Shown here in pieces: positions 10,681-21,971 of a DNA stretch of 64,000 bases. The stretch spans positions 26,343 through 90,342 of the forward strand of contig JAKAUQ010000012.1 in NCBI GenBank assembly GCA_021827705.1, given 5' to 3'. How positions within the stretch are numbered: the first letter of the stretch is position 1; each line of letters opens with the position of its first letter. This DNA comes from Actinomycetes bacterium. GTDB lineage: Bacteria; Actinomycetota; Acidimicrobiia; Acidimicrobiales; RAAP-2. The notes under the pieces were generated by a model. The model had not been told where the DNA came from, did no database searches, and was given only the letters and a program-made list of their open reading frames with translations. Made by a program: the position numbers and the translations under genes.

Positions 10681-10699
10681 GCGCGGCGGCGCGCCGCGC
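10681..10699. terminator. GC-rich hairpin between convergent genes
   Basis: GCGCGGC and GCCGCGC form a perfect 7-bp stem with a 5-nt loop, placed exactly between the convergent hydrolase and methyltransferase genes. There is no T-tract, so it may act as a bidirectional roadblock-type terminator. Confidence 0.5.
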
Positions 10700-10707
10700 C
10701 GTCGGGT

Positions 10708-11457
10708 TCACGAGGCCAGCGGCTTGACGCCGCTGACCACGTTGGCCTCGGCGACCACGTTGCGCGCGGTGACCTGCGTGAAGCCGGCCTCGCGCAGGAG
10801 ACGGGACCACGCCTCGGGCGTGATGGGCCGCTCACGCAGGCGCAGGAGGTAGCGGCCGGCGTTCTTCGCGATGCGCCACAGGCCGGGGATCCCCTTTTGG
10901 GCCATGGCCCGAACCTTGCCCGCGATGACCTGGCGGTCCTGGGCGGTGGTGCCGCGACCCAGCATCATGTCCGCGTTGACGAACTGGCCACCGGGACGGA
11001 GCCACCCGTAGGCGGCGCGCACGACGCGAGCCTTGTCGGGGTCGAGCAGGTGGTGCAGGGCGTAGTTGGACACCACGACGTCCACGGACCCCGGGTCCAG
11101 GCGCAGCTCCTCGATCGGCGAGACGACGCCGGTCACGGTGGTGAGCCCCTCCTCACGAGCCAGGCTGAGCATCCGGTCCACCATGGCGGCGCTCACGTCG
11201 ACGCCGACCACCGTGGCGCCCCGCCGCGCCAGCTCCAGGGCCAGGCGCCCGCCGCCGCAGCCGAGGTCCACGCAGGTCAGCCCGGGGCGCAGATCCACTG
11301 CGTCGATGGCCGCGGCGGCCACCTTGGCCATGCCGGCGTCATTGTGCCGGTCCCAGGTGTCGACCCGCCGCGTCCAGGCTCGACGCTGGGTCGCGATGGC
11401 CAGGCGCGTGCTGCGACGCGGCCCGCGCGACGAGGGATCCGAGGAAACTGGTGCCAT
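10708..11457 (-). CDS. Class I SAM-dependent methyltransferase
   Basis: This 249-aa protein has motif I VDLGCGGG (about 67-74) for S-adenosylmethionine, the acidic VGVDVS after strand 2, and a motif IV region VVVSNYALHHL. The HHL motif is typical of small-molecule methyltransferases of the UbiE/Methyltransf_11 type. The N-terminal 40 residues are basic and carry TWDRHN, seen in some relatives. It is cytoplasmic, with no signal peptide. The acceptor substrate cannot be inferred, and no pathway genes flank it. Confidence 0.88.
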   Translation of the reverse strand: MAPVSSDPSSRGPRRSTRLAIATQRRAWTRRVDTWDRHNDAGMAKVAAAAIDAVDLRPGLTCVDLGCGGGRLALELARRGATVVGVDVSAAMVDRMLSLAREEGLTTVTGVVSPIEELRLDPGSVDVVVSNYALHHLLDPDKARVVRAAYGWLRPGGQFVNADMMLGRGTTAQDRQVIAGKVRAMAQKGIPGLWRIAKNAGRYLLRLRERPITPEAWSRLLREAGFTQVTARNVVAEANVVSGVKPLAS

Positions 11458-11685
11458 GACTGTCCAATCTGGTGAGGGCGCTCAGCCCGCGACGCCCCGC
11501 AGCCGTCACGCCCGGCGCCGCTCACCAGCCTACCGGGGGCCCTGCGCGCCCCGGCTGGCGTGCGCGGCGCGGGGGTGCCCAGACACGTCGTCGTCGCACG
11601 GGTGGTGGTGGTCACAGTGGAGCTGCGGGCGGCTGGCGCCCACCCGCTCGCGCTCCCGACCCCCTACAGGCCGCAGGTGTCCACC

Positions 11686-11691
11686 TAGCAT
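11686..11691 (+). promoter_or_regulatory. -10 box of the His-rich membrane-anchored protein gene (leaderless)
   Basis: TAGCAT is followed by 6 nt and then the GTG start at 11698. The spacing supports this GTG as the true start. Confidence 0.5.
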
Positions 11692-11697
11692 GGGCCG

Positions 11698-12393
11698 GTG
11701 CACCTCACCCCCATCTCCCGACGCCGCCTGATCCCGGCCTCGCTGCTCGCGATGCTGGTGATCGTCGCCGGCCTCGCCGCCTGGCTGTCCGCGCGGGGCC
11801 CGCAGGCCGCGTCGCCGGGTCCCGAGGGCGTTGCGGTCCAGGAGGTCCCGCCGCTGGCGCCCGCCGGCGCGGCCAGCGGAGCGCCGATAGATGGCATCAC
11901 CTGTCGCGGCATCGGAGCCCAGACCGTGACCTACCACGTCCACACGATGGTCACGATCTACGTCGACGGGCAGCCAGAGCGCCTGCCCGCGGGCATCGGC
12001 ATCACCAAGCCGGCGGTGACCACGGGCTCGGGGGCCAGCACCTTCGTTGACGTCGGCCTTCACGACTGCCTCTACTGGCTACACACGCACGCCAACGACG
12101 GGATCGTTCACATCGAGGCACCGCGGCGCGCGACGTTCACCCTGGGTGAGCTGTTCGCGATCTGGGGTCAGCCCCTGTCGGCGACGCGCGTGGGCCCCGC
12201 GCGCGGACCCGTCGTGGTCTTCGACAACGGTCACCGCCAGACCGGCTCCCCCTCCAGGGCCGCCCTGGTCCCCCAGGGGGTCGTCCAGATCGACGTGGGC
12301 CAGCCCGTCGTCGCCTTCCATCCCGTCACCTTCCACGTCATCGGGGCGTGTGGCGACGGCTCGAACGGGTGCGCGGCCCCGCAGAAGGGCTGA
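11698..12393 (+). CDS. Unrecognised membrane-anchored protein with conserved His motifs
   Basis: This 231-aa protein has one N-terminal membrane helix (SLLAMLVIVAGLAAWL) after a basic start, so the rest is probably extracytoplasmic. The exported part has two similar-looking halves. Several His and Cys cluster: a YHVHTMV strand, CLYWLHTHANDG followed by HIEAP, then FTLGELFAIWG. From memory, proteins with this CLYWLHTH...FTLG..F.IWG pattern occur as uncharacterised proteins in several phyla; I know no assigned function. The HxH and HTH spacing suggests metal binding (inference). A leaderless promoter precedes the GTG. It is followed by another exported protein gene in the same orientation. Confidence 0.75.
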   Translation: MHLTPISRRRLIPASLLAMLVIVAGLAAWLSARGPQAASPGPEGVAVQEVPPLAPAGAASGAPIDGITCRGIGAQTVTYHVHTMVTIYVDGQPERLPAGIGITKPAVTTGSGASTFVDVGLHDCLYWLHTHANDGIVHIEAPRRATFTLGELFAIWGQPLSATRVGPARGPVVVFDNGHRQTGSPSRAALVPQGVVQIDVGQPVVAFHPVTFHVIGACGDGSNGCAAPQKG

Positions 12394-12433
12394 GCCAGCT
12401 CGCCCGCGACCCCGCGCGCGCCAGACTGGACGC

Positions 12434-13285
12434 GTGCGCGCTGGCAGCACCCCTACAACCCGTCCCCGCGTCCCCACCCTCTTGCGCGTCGCCGCGCCCC
12501 TCGTCGGCGTCATGGTCGCCGCGGCGACCGGAGCCGCCTGCGTGGTGCTCGGCCACACCGGCTCGCCCACCGTGCAGCTGGCCGCAGCAACCCGATCCGT
12601 GCGGGCCACGTCGGCGGCCCGGGTCGAGGCAGTGGCGTGGCCCCCGGCGGCCTTCGTCGCGGCCGGCTACCAGATGTCGGCACCGGGCGCTCCCCTCACC
12701 GTGCTCAGCCAGCTGACCAGCCTGTTCGGCGTGAGCGGGATGGTCAGCGTCTACAACGGCACCGCCTTCGTGGCGGTGGCGGCCAACGGAGCGCGCGTGA
12801 CCTACGACACGTCCAGCGGGGTCGGCCGCTGGTCCTACGACGGGCCCGCCGGCGCGGGCCCCGCGGTCGGCGCGCTGCGCGCCTTCCTCGCGCGCCGGTG
12901 GGATCTGGCCATCCCTTCCTCGCACCGGGCCCACGCGTCCCTGGCCGTCAGCGTGGACGCGACCCGCAGCGCGCTGCGCGTCGAGATCGTCCAGCACGAC
13001 GGCCTCCTGACCCACGCCACGGGCCCGGCCTTCGTGGTCTCTTCCAGCCGCGACTTGGGCCTGCGCCCACCGGCCCGCGCCCTGGGTGCGCTGCGCGCGG
13101 CGCGCGCGGGCGCGGCCGGCTCCCCCGTGCGCATCGAGCACGCCACACTCACCTGGATGCCCTACGTGCTGGCCGACGCCACCACCTGGCTCCTGCCGAC
13201 CTACCGCGTCACCGGCCGGCGCGCGGCGGGACCCTGGGCGGCGTCCATCTTGGCCGTCGCATCCACGACCACTCGGCTTCCCTGA
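12434..13285 (+). CDS. Unrecognised secreted or membrane-anchored protein
   Basis: I chose GTG 12434 because it opens directly before a basic segment and a membrane helix (APLVGVMVAAATGAACVVL), and a CAGACT box lies 6 nt upstream. The 283-aa product then has an Ala-rich extracytoplasmic region with strand-rich segments (MVSVYNGTAFVAVAANG, ATLTWMPYVL) but no motif I can name. It follows the His-rich gene by 40 nt in the same direction, so the two may be co-expressed. Its stop codon abuts the stop of the convergent ABC-F gene within TGATCA. Confidence 0.65.
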   Translation: MRAGSTPTTRPRVPTLLRVAAPLVGVMVAAATGAACVVLGHTGSPTVQLAAATRSVRATSAARVEAVAWPPAAFVAAGYQMSAPGAPLTVLSQLTSLFGVSGMVSVYNGTAFVAVAANGARVTYDTSSGVGRWSYDGPAGAGPAVGALRAFLARRWDLAIPSSHRAHASLAVSVDATRSALRVEIVQHDGLLTHATGPAFVVSSSRDLGLRPPARALGALRAARAGAAGSPVRIEHATLTWMPYVLADATTWLLPTYRVTGRRAAGPWAASILAVASTTTRLP

Positions 13286-14884
13286 TCAGCGCTGCTCGAT
13301 CAGGTCCACGTACTCCTCGCGCCACAGATCGAAGTGCTCGTCGGGCAGCAAGACCGCGTGGGTGGGCTCGAGGCGCTCCACGAAGGCGATCTCGTGGGAG
13401 ACCGCCAGAATCGTCCCGTGCCAGTTCCGCAGCACGGTGCCCAGAGCGTCCACGCTGGCCGGGTCCAGATTGTTCGTCGGCTCGTCGAGCACCAGGACGT
13501 TCGCCCGCGAGGCGGCCAGCAGGGCCAGAGACAGCTTGGCGCGCTCCCCGCCCGAGAGCGACCCCGGTCGCTGCTCGGCGGCCGTACCTGACAGCCCGAA
13601 GGCGCCCAGGAGCGCCCGGCGTTGCGCGTCCGAGGGCATGGTCGTCGACTGGAGGTGCTCGAAGACGGTACGCGAGAAGTCGAGCTGCTCGTGCTCCTGG
13701 GCGAAGTAGCCCAGCGCCACGTTGGCCCCGAGGCGCACCGTCCCGCCCTGGGCCCTCTGCACGCCGACCAGACAGCGTAGGAGGGAGGACTTGCCCGCCC
13801 CGTTGCGGCCCACGATCACGATGCGGTCCCCGCGCCGCGTGATGAAGGATGTGTCGCGCAGGACCCGGTGACTGCCGTAGCGCACGGCGAGGTGCTCGAC
13901 GGCAACGGGCACGTCCCCGCTGCGCGGCGGCGCGGGCAGGCGAAAGGTCACGGTCCGCTCGCGGGTGCGCACGGTGGTGCGGTCGGCCTCCAGCCGCTCC
14001 ACGCGATGATCCAGGACCTTGGCCTTGCGGGCACGCTTGGCCGTCTGGCCGCGCATGGAGTCGGCCAGCGTGCGCAGGCGATGGATCTCGGCCGACTCGG
14101 CCGCCGCCAGCTTCTGCTCGCTGCGCCGTCGCTCCTCGTCTTGGCGCAGGTAGTCCGAATACGTCCCGCGGTAGTCCCGCAGCTGCCCGTCGCGCAGTGC
14201 CAGGACGCGGTCGATTACCCGGTCGAGCAGGGGTAGGTCGTGGCTGATGACCAGGACGGTGCCCGCGAAGCGCTCGATCTCCTCGAAGAGCCAGCGCTTG
14301 GCGGCGGCATCGAGGTGGTTGGTCGGCTCATCGAGCACCAGGACGTCGGGTCGCTCGTAGAGGACCCGCATGAGGTCGACGCGGCGCCGCTGACCCCCCG
14401 ACAGGGAGGACAGATCCTCGAGGAGCAGGGCCTCGGGCAGGCCGAGGCCCGCAGCCAGGCGTCCCACCTCGGACTCGGCCTCGTAGCCCCCGCGCGCGGC
14501 GAACTCCGCCTCCAGGGAGGTGAAGCGCTCGATCGTCTCGCTGGTGGGATCCTCGGCCATCGCGTGGCGGGCGTGGTGGACCTCGGCGTCCAGGACGTCC
14601 AGCCCGCGCGCCGACAACACGTGGGACAGCCCGATCGCGTCGACGCCCAGGCCCCCGCCGATGGGCTCTTGGGGCAGGTGGCTCACCCGGCCCTGCGTGG
14701 CCACCGACCCGCCGACGCGCACGTGGTCGGGCGTGGCGCCGCGCAGCACCGCCAGGAGCGTCGACTTGCCCGCCCCGTTGCGCCCCACGATGCCGACCTT
14801 CTCGCCGTCGCCGATGGAGAACGCGCAGGGGGCGACCAGCGTGCGCGAGCCGATCTCGACACTGAGGTCGCGCGCGATTAGCAC
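13286..14884 (-). CDS. ABC-F family ATPase (ribosome-associated)
   Basis: This 532-aa protein has two nucleotide-binding domains in tandem and no membrane segment. Walker A GRNGAGKS occurs in each half, LSGGQRRR and LSGGERAK are the signatures, and LVLDEPTNHLD and LVLDEPTNNLD are the Walker B motifs. The interdomain linker (about 240-310) is charged and helical, as in ABC-F proteins that enter the ribosomal E site to regulate translation or protect from antibiotics (family knowledge). The length fits the housekeeping Uup/Ettx-like class, and a resistance role is possible but not shown. The start GTG has a GGGGAG site upstream. Confidence 0.92.
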   Translation of the reverse strand: MLIARDLSVEIGSRTLVAPCAFSIGDGEKVGIVGRNGAGKSTLLAVLRGATPDHVRVGGSVATQGRVSHLPQEPIGGGLGVDAIGLSHVLSARGLDVLDAEVHHARHAMAEDPTSETIERFTSLEAEFAARGGYEAESEVGRLAAGLGLPEALLLEDLSSLSGGQRRRVDLMRVLYERPDVLVLDEPTNHLDAAAKRWLFEEIERFAGTVLVISHDLPLLDRVIDRVLALRDGQLRDYRGTYSDYLRQDEERRRSEQKLAAAESAEIHRLRTLADSMRGQTAKRARKAKVLDHRVERLEADRTTVRTRERTVTFRLPAPPRSGDVPVAVEHLAVRYGSHRVLRDTSFITRRGDRIVIVGRNGAGKSSLLRCLVGVQRAQGGTVRLGANVALGYFAQEHEQLDFSRTVFEHLQSTTMPSDAQRRALLGAFGLSGTAAEQRPGSLSGGERAKLSLALLAASRANVLVLDEPTNNLDPASVDALGTVLRNWHGTILAVSHEIAFVERLEPTHAVLLPDEHFDLWREEYVDLIEQR

Positions 14885-14943
14885 GTCGGCACTCCCCGAG
14901 TTCGTGGCGCGGGCCGCTTCACGTCACGTGCACCACGACGCCC

Positions 14944-17418
14944 CTAGTCGCCACTGGCGACGATGGCGGCGGTGGCGACGGCATCGCCGTCGTCCAGGTT
15001 CATGACCCGCACCCCGGTGGCGTCACGCCCCTGGGACGAGACCTCGCGCACCGCGGTGCGGATCAACACTCCGCCCGTCGAGACCAGCATCACCTCGTCG
15101 TCGAGCTCGGCCATCTGCGCCGCCACGACGAAGCCGCGTGCGGCCGTGAGCCGGATGCTGCGCACGCCCTGGCCACCCCGGCCCTGCGTGGTGAAGCGAT
15201 CCGTCTTGACCCGCTTGCCGAAGCCCGAGTCGGTGACCAAGAGGAGATCGGCACCGGGTCGCACGACGTCCAGCGAGATGGCCCGGTCCCCCGGCCGCAG
15301 CCGAATGCCCCGCACCCCGGTGGCGTCACGCCCCATCTCGCGCACGTCGGACTCGGCGAAGCGGATGGCCATGCCCTGGCCGGTCACGACCAGGAGGTCG
15401 TCGCCGCTCGTGGTGGGCACGACGCGCACGACCTCGTCGTCGTCGCGCAGGTGGATGGCGATCCAGCCCTCGCGCCGGGACTTGTCGTACTCGCTGAAGG
15501 CCGTCTTCTTCACCGTCCCCGCAGCCGTCAGGAACATGAGGTACTGGTCGTCGGGGAAGTCCGGCGTCGCCACGACGGCCTGGATCCTCTCGGCGGGCTG
15601 CAGGTTGAGCAAGTTCACGATGGCGGTGCCCTTGGCCGTGCGCTCCTTGCGGGGAATCTCGTACCCGCGAAGCCGGAAGACACGCCCCCGGTTCGAGAAC
15701 AGCAGGACGTAGGCGTGCGCGGTGGTGTGGATGATCTGGTCGACGAAGTCCTCGTCGCGCAGCTTGGCCCCCTGGACGCCGCGCCCGCCGCGCCCCTGGA
15801 CGCGGAAGGCGTCGACGGCCACCGACTTGACGTAGCCGGCCTGGGTCATCGTGATGACGATCTCCTCGTCCTCGATGAGGTCCTCGACACCCAGCTCGCC
15901 CGGGTCGTTGACGATGCTGGTCAGCCGGTCGGTGGCGAAGCGTGCGCGCACCTGGCCCAGCTCACTAGCGATCACGCCACGGAGGGTCGCCTCATCGGCC
16001 AGGATCGCTTGTAGCTCGGCAATTGTGGCCCGGAGCCGCTCCATCTCGTCGTTCAGCTCGCTGCGGCCCAGGCGCGTCAGCCGGCCCAGCGTCATGTCCA
16101 AGATGTGATTGGCCTGCTCCTCACTGAAGGAGAACGGCGCGGCCATCAGCGCGGTGCGGGCGCCGGCGCGGTCGTCGGACTGGCGGATGGCCTGGACGAC
16201 CTCGTCGAGCATGTCGATGGCTCGCAGCAGGCCCTCGACGATGTGCGCCCGCTCCTCGGCGCGCCGCAGCCGGTAGCGCGAGCGGCGCGTCACGACCTCG
16301 ACCTGGTGGGCGATGTAGTGCCGCAGCATCTGGAGCAGCGTGAGAGTCTTGGGGGCCCCATCGACGAGGGCCAGCATGTTCACCGCGAAGGTGGTCTGCA
16401 GGTTGGTGTTCTTGTAGAGCTTGTTCAGCACCACGTTCGCGTTGGCGTCCCGCTTCAGCCGGATCACCAGGCGCGCCTGGCGGCCCGCCGAGTCGTTCTG
16501 GACCGCCGCGATGCCCTCGAGGTCACCCGCCTTGACCAGGTCATAGATCTTCTCCTCGACCGACTCGACCGAGACCTCGTAGGGGAACTCGGTCACGACG
16601 ATCCGCGTCTCGCCGCGATGCTCCTCGATCTCGGCCACCGCGCGCATCTTGACCGAGCCGCGCCCGGTGCGGAACGCGTCGAGGATCCCCTGGCGGCCCA
16701 GGATGTGGGCACCCGTGGGGAAGTCGGGGCCCTTGATGAAGGCCATCAGCGACTCCAGCGTCGCGTCGGGGTTGGCCAGCAGGTGCAGGGTCGCATCGAT
16801 GACCTCACCCAGGTTGTGGGGCGGGATCTTGGTGGCCATCCCCACCGCGATGCCCTGGGACCCGTTGACCAGCAGGTTCGGGAACCGTGCGGGCAGGACG
16901 GAGGGCTGCTGGCTGGTGTTGTCGTAGTTGGGCTCGAAGTCGACGGTCTCCTCGTCGATCGCGTCGAGCATCTCGAGGGCCAGGGGCGCCAGGCGGCACT
17001 CGGTGTAGCGCATCGCCGCCGCCCCCTCATCGGGACCGGTCCCGCCGAAGTTGCCGTGGCCATCGATCAGCGGGTGGCGCATCGAGAAGTCCTGGACCAT
17101 GCGCACCAGCGCGTCGTAGATCGCCGAGTCGCCGTGGGGATGGTACGTGCCCATCACCTCGCCGACGACCTTCGCACACTTGGTGTAGGGCCGGTCCGGC
17201 CGCAGGCCCTGGTCGAACATCGAGTACAGGATGCGCCGGTGCACGGGCTTGAGGCCGTCGCGCACGTCGGGCAGCGCGCGCGACACGATGACCGACATGG
17301 AGTACTCGAGGAACGAGCGCTCCATCTCGAGGTTGATCTCGATGGGCTCGATGTAGCCCAGCGGGATGTCCGTTCCGGCGGTGGAAGAGCCGCCTGGGGA
17401 AGTCTTCTTGCGAACCAT
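14944..17418 (-). CDS. gyrA: DNA gyrase subunit A
   Basis: This 824-aa protein is the breakage-reunion subunit of gyrase, which introduces negative supercoils with GyrB. The catalytic tyrosine is Tyr138 in AAMRYTE. The quinolone-determining region reads HPHGDSAIYD, with the usual Ser and Asp and no resistance substitution. Six C-terminal DNA-wrapping repeats follow, including the GyrA-box-like QGRGGRG near 550. A GGAGG site precedes the ATG. It lies 18 bp downstream of gyrB in the leftward origin operon. Confidence 0.99.
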   Translation of the reverse strand: MVRKKTSPGGSSTAGTDIPLGYIEPIEINLEMERSFLEYSMSVIVSRALPDVRDGLKPVHRRILYSMFDQGLRPDRPYTKCAKVVGEVMGTYHPHGDSAIYDALVRMVQDFSMRHPLIDGHGNFGGTGPDEGAAAMRYTECRLAPLALEMLDAIDEETVDFEPNYDNTSQQPSVLPARFPNLLVNGSQGIAVGMATKIPPHNLGEVIDATLHLLANPDATLESLMAFIKGPDFPTGAHILGRQGILDAFRTGRGSVKMRAVAEIEEHRGETRIVVTEFPYEVSVESVEEKIYDLVKAGDLEGIAAVQNDSAGRQARLVIRLKRDANANVVLNKLYKNTNLQTTFAVNMLALVDGAPKTLTLLQMLRHYIAHQVEVVTRRSRYRLRRAEERAHIVEGLLRAIDMLDEVVQAIRQSDDRAGARTALMAAPFSFSEEQANHILDMTLGRLTRLGRSELNDEMERLRATIAELQAILADEATLRGVIASELGQVRARFATDRLTSIVNDPGELGVEDLIEDEEIVITMTQAGYVKSVAVDAFRVQGRGGRGVQGAKLRDEDFVDQIIHTTAHAYVLLFSNRGRVFRLRGYEIPRKERTAKGTAIVNLLNLQPAERIQAVVATPDFPDDQYLMFLTAAGTVKKTAFSEYDKSRREGWIAIHLRDDDEVVRVVPTTSGDDLLVVTGQGMAIRFAESDVREMGRDATGVRGIRLRPGDRAISLDVVRPGADLLLVTDSGFGKRVKTDRFTTQGRGGQGVRSIRLTAARGFVVAAQMAELDDEVMLVSTGGVLIRTAVREVSSQGRDATGVRVMNLDDGDAVATAAIVASGD

Positions 17419-17436
17419 GATCCTCCGGTCCTGCGT

Positions 17437-19380
<1,944 letters not shown>

Positions 19381-19482
19381 TCAGGTCTGGTGTACCAACG
19401 GGCTCAGCTCGACGCGGCCGACGCCACAATTCGGCCCCCCCAGTCTACCTGGTGGGGTCTGACATCCCACCCACCCGCAGGC

Positions 19483-19782
19483 TCACGCGCCGCGCCGCAC
19501 CCGGGGGACCACCACGGTGGGCGCCTGCGTGCCCAGGTCCGCGTACCAGGCCAGGATGGTGGCGCCCTGGCGACGCACGCGCTCGGCGTGCGCCCCCGTG
19601 GGGACACTCACGATCAGACGACCATCCTCGAGGGACTGGGGGACGCACGAGGTCGCCAACTCGGGATCGGCACGCTCGCGCCAGCGGCGGCGCAGCTCGT
19701 CAACCTGGCCCAGATCGGCGCGGCCGAGCGTCTTAGCCACCTCGCGCAAGACGTCTCCGAGATGGCGGGGCTCCTGGCTCAC
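19483..19782 (-). CDS. DUF721/DciA-like protein
   Basis: This 99-aa protein fits DUF721 by position (between recF and gyrB, as in mycobacteria and Streptomyces) and by the pattern LGDVLREVAKTLG then RRRWRE and a C-terminal strand LIVSVPTGAHAERVRRQG. DUF721 includes DciA, which helps load the replicative helicase (known in Proteobacteria and mycobacteria). The gene starts with GTG overlapping the recF stop (GTGA), so it is coupled to recF. Function in this lineage is inferred. Confidence 0.85.
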   Translation of the reverse strand: MSQEPRHLGDVLREVAKTLGRADLGQVDELRRRWRERADPELATSCVPQSLEDGRLIVSVPTGAHAERVRRQGATILAWYADLGTQAPTVVVPRVRRGA

Positions 19783-20867
19783 GAGGCTCCCGTTCCCTGA
19801 CGAACGTCAACAATGGCCGCGGTAGCCAGCTGACGTGGTGGTGCCACCGCCGTGGTCACGATCGTCTGGCCCCCGGGCAGCAGCGCCAGGAGTCGCTCGC
19901 TGCGCGCGGCGTCCAGCTCGCTGAACACGTCGTCGAGCAGGATCACCGGTGACACCCTGCGCCGCTCGACGACGACCTGGTGGCCAGCGAGGCGCAACGC
20001 CAGCGCTAGGGTGCGCTGCTCGCCCTGGGAGGCCTGGCGGCGCGTGTCGCGACCAGCCAGGAAGATGCGCAGGTCGTCGCGGTGGGGGCCCCGGGTCGTG
20101 TGGCCGCGGGCGATGTCGTCGTCGAGGGTCTCGTCTAGCGTCCGGGCAGCGTCGGCGGACCAGGTGGCGTCGTAGGTCACAGCGATCTCCTCATCGCTGC
20201 CCGCCAATTCCTGGTGGTAGTGACGCAGATGCGGGACTAGGCGGGCGATGAGCCCGCGGCGCAGTTCCACCACCTCCGTTCCCGCCTCGACCAGGTCCGC
20301 GGACCAGGTGGCCAGCTCGTCGCGGTCTGCTGGCGTGGCTCCCCCGCCCAGGAACCGTCGCAGCACCGCATTGCGCTGAGACAGAATGTGGGCGTAGCGC
20401 TCGAGCGCGGGGGCGCACAGGGGTGCCTCGTCGACCAGGAGGTGGTCGACCAGCCCGCGCCGATGCTCGGGTCCCTGGCGGATCACGTCGACGCCCTCGG
20501 GGGTGAACACCGTCAGCGGCAGCGCGTCACCCAACTCCAAGCGTGACTGGGGGCGCTGGCCGTTGACCAGCATCCGCTTGCGACTGCCCCGCACGGTGCG
20601 TTCGACGACCAGGTCGATCTGGACGCGCCGGCCGGAGTTCTCGAGAACCCCGTGAACCTCGGCGTACGGGGCTCGGGCCCGGATCAGGTCGGCGCCGCTG
20701 GTGGTGCGAAACGAGCCCGCGGTCGCCAGGGCGAAGATCGCCTCGAGCACCGAGGTCTTCCCGGTCCCGTTGGGGGAGACCAGCACGGTCACCGACTCAC
20801 GGTCCGGGGTGAACTCCAGCGAGGAGAATGTCCGGAAGTCCCGCAGCGTGAGGTGGGTCAGGCCCAC
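19779..20867 (-). CDS. recF: DNA replication/repair protein RecF
   Basis: This 362-aa SMC-like ATPase has Walker A SPNGTGKT (about 33-40), signature ASQGEQRTLALALRLA and Walker B VILLDDVFSELD. RecF loads RecA at single-strand gaps with RecO and RecR. It begins with GTG three bases after the dnaN stop and overlaps the DUF721 start, consistent with the dnaN-recF-DUF721 operon. Length is usual for the family. Confidence 0.98.
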   Translation of the reverse strand: MGLTHLTLRDFRTFSSLEFTPDRESVTVLVSPNGTGKTSVLEAIFALATAGSFRTTSGADLIRARAPYAEVHGVLENSGRRVQIDLVVERTVRGSRKRMLVNGQRPQSRLELGDALPLTVFTPEGVDVIRQGPEHRRGLVDHLLVDEAPLCAPALERYAHILSQRNAVLRRFLGGGATPADRDELATWSADLVEAGTEVVELRRGLIARLVPHLRHYHQELAGSDEEIAVTYDATWSADAARTLDETLDDDIARGHTTRGPHRDDLRIFLAGRDTRRQASQGEQRTLALALRLAGHQVVVERRRVSPVILLDDVFSELDAARSERLLALLPGGQTIVTTAVAPPRQLATAAIVDVRQGTGAS

Positions 20868-20870
20868 GGG

Positions 20871-21971
20871 CTACTGCACGCGCACCGGCATCAGCAGGTA
20901 CCGGAACCGGGTGTCGTCCAGTCCGTGCACCATGGCCGGGCGCACCGCGTCGGACAGCTCGATGACGACTTCGTCGCCCGGAACGGCGTCAACCCCGTCA
21001 ATCAGGAAATTTGGGTTGAACGCAACCGTCAGGTCCTCACCTTGGTAGTCGACGTCGATGGTGTCCTCGACGCCGCCGGTGTCCTGACTCTGGGTGCGGA
21101 TCTCCAGGACACGATCCTGGACGCTGAGGCGCACCGAGGAGGTGGCGTCCTTGGCAACCAGGCGCGCGCGTCGCAGCGAGGTCAAGAAGGTGTCTTTGGC
21201 CACGCGCAGCTGGTTGGGGTAGCTCGGTGGGATCAACTGCAGCACCGAGGGGTAGTTCCCGTCGATCAGACGGGACGAGACACTCGTCTGGCCCACGACG
21301 AAGGAGATCTCCGACTCGGTCACGGTCACGCCGATCTCGGCGTCCGGGCTGAGCGCGCTCGCGGCGCGCTGGAGCTCCTGGAGGGCGCGGGCGGGAACCA
21401 GCAGGTCCCGGTGTGGCCCCAGGGCCCGCACGCCAGGGACGTCGCGAACGGCGAGCCGGTAGGAGTCTGTGGCGATCAGCCGTAGGGCGTCATTGTCGGC
21501 GGTGAACAGCACTCCTGTCAGCAGTGGCCGCGCGTCGTCGGTGGCGGCCGCGCGCACCACCTGGGTCAGACCATGCAGCAGGTCCTCGGCCGCGACGCTG
21601 AGCAGCTGGCCGGTGATGGGCGGAAGGTTCGGGTAGTCCCCCACCGCGAAGATCCGCAGGGCGAAGCGAGCACGCCCCAGCGACACCGTCACACTCTCGT
21701 CGTCCGACGCGATAGTCACCGCTCCGGCTTCGAGAGACCGGACCGCGTCAACCACCAGGCGTGCGGGCACCACGGCCGCCCCATCCTCGAGACCGACGAC
21801 CGTGGCGCTGGTGCGCACGGTGATGTCGAGATCGGTGCCCGTGACCGTCAGTCGATCACCCTGCACTGTGACCAGGAGGCCCGACGTGGCCCCCACGAGC
21901 CGGGAGGCCACGACACGGCTGGCGGTGGCCAGTGCGTCAACCAGCGTGTCGCGCTCGGATCGGAACTTCAT
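20871..21971 (-). CDS. dnaN: DNA polymerase III beta sliding clamp
   Basis: This 366-aa protein has three repeated clamp domains, starting MKFRSERDTLVDAL and ending with the conserved MPVRVQ (classically MPMRL). It forms the ring that tethers polymerase III to DNA. It lies downstream of dnaA in the same direction. The 228-bp spacer between them contains DnaA-box-like motifs. No anomalies seen. Confidence 0.98.
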   Translation of the reverse strand: MKFRSERDTLVDALATASRVVASRLVGATSGLLVTVQGDRLTVTGTDLDITVRTSATVVGLEDGAAVVPARLVVDAVRSLEAGAVTIASDDESVTVSLGRARFALRIFAVGDYPNLPPITGQLLSVAAEDLLHGLTQVVRAAATDDARPLLTGVLFTADNDALRLIATDSYRLAVRDVPGVRALGPHRDLLVPARALQELQRAASALSPDAEIGVTVTESEISFVVGQTSVSSRLIDGNYPSVLQLIPPSYPNQLRVAKDTFLTSLRRARLVAKDATSSVRLSVQDRVLEIRTQSQDTGGVEDTIDVDYQGEDLTVAFNPNFLIDGVDAVPGDEVVIELSDAVRPAMVHGLDDTRFRYLLMPVRVQ

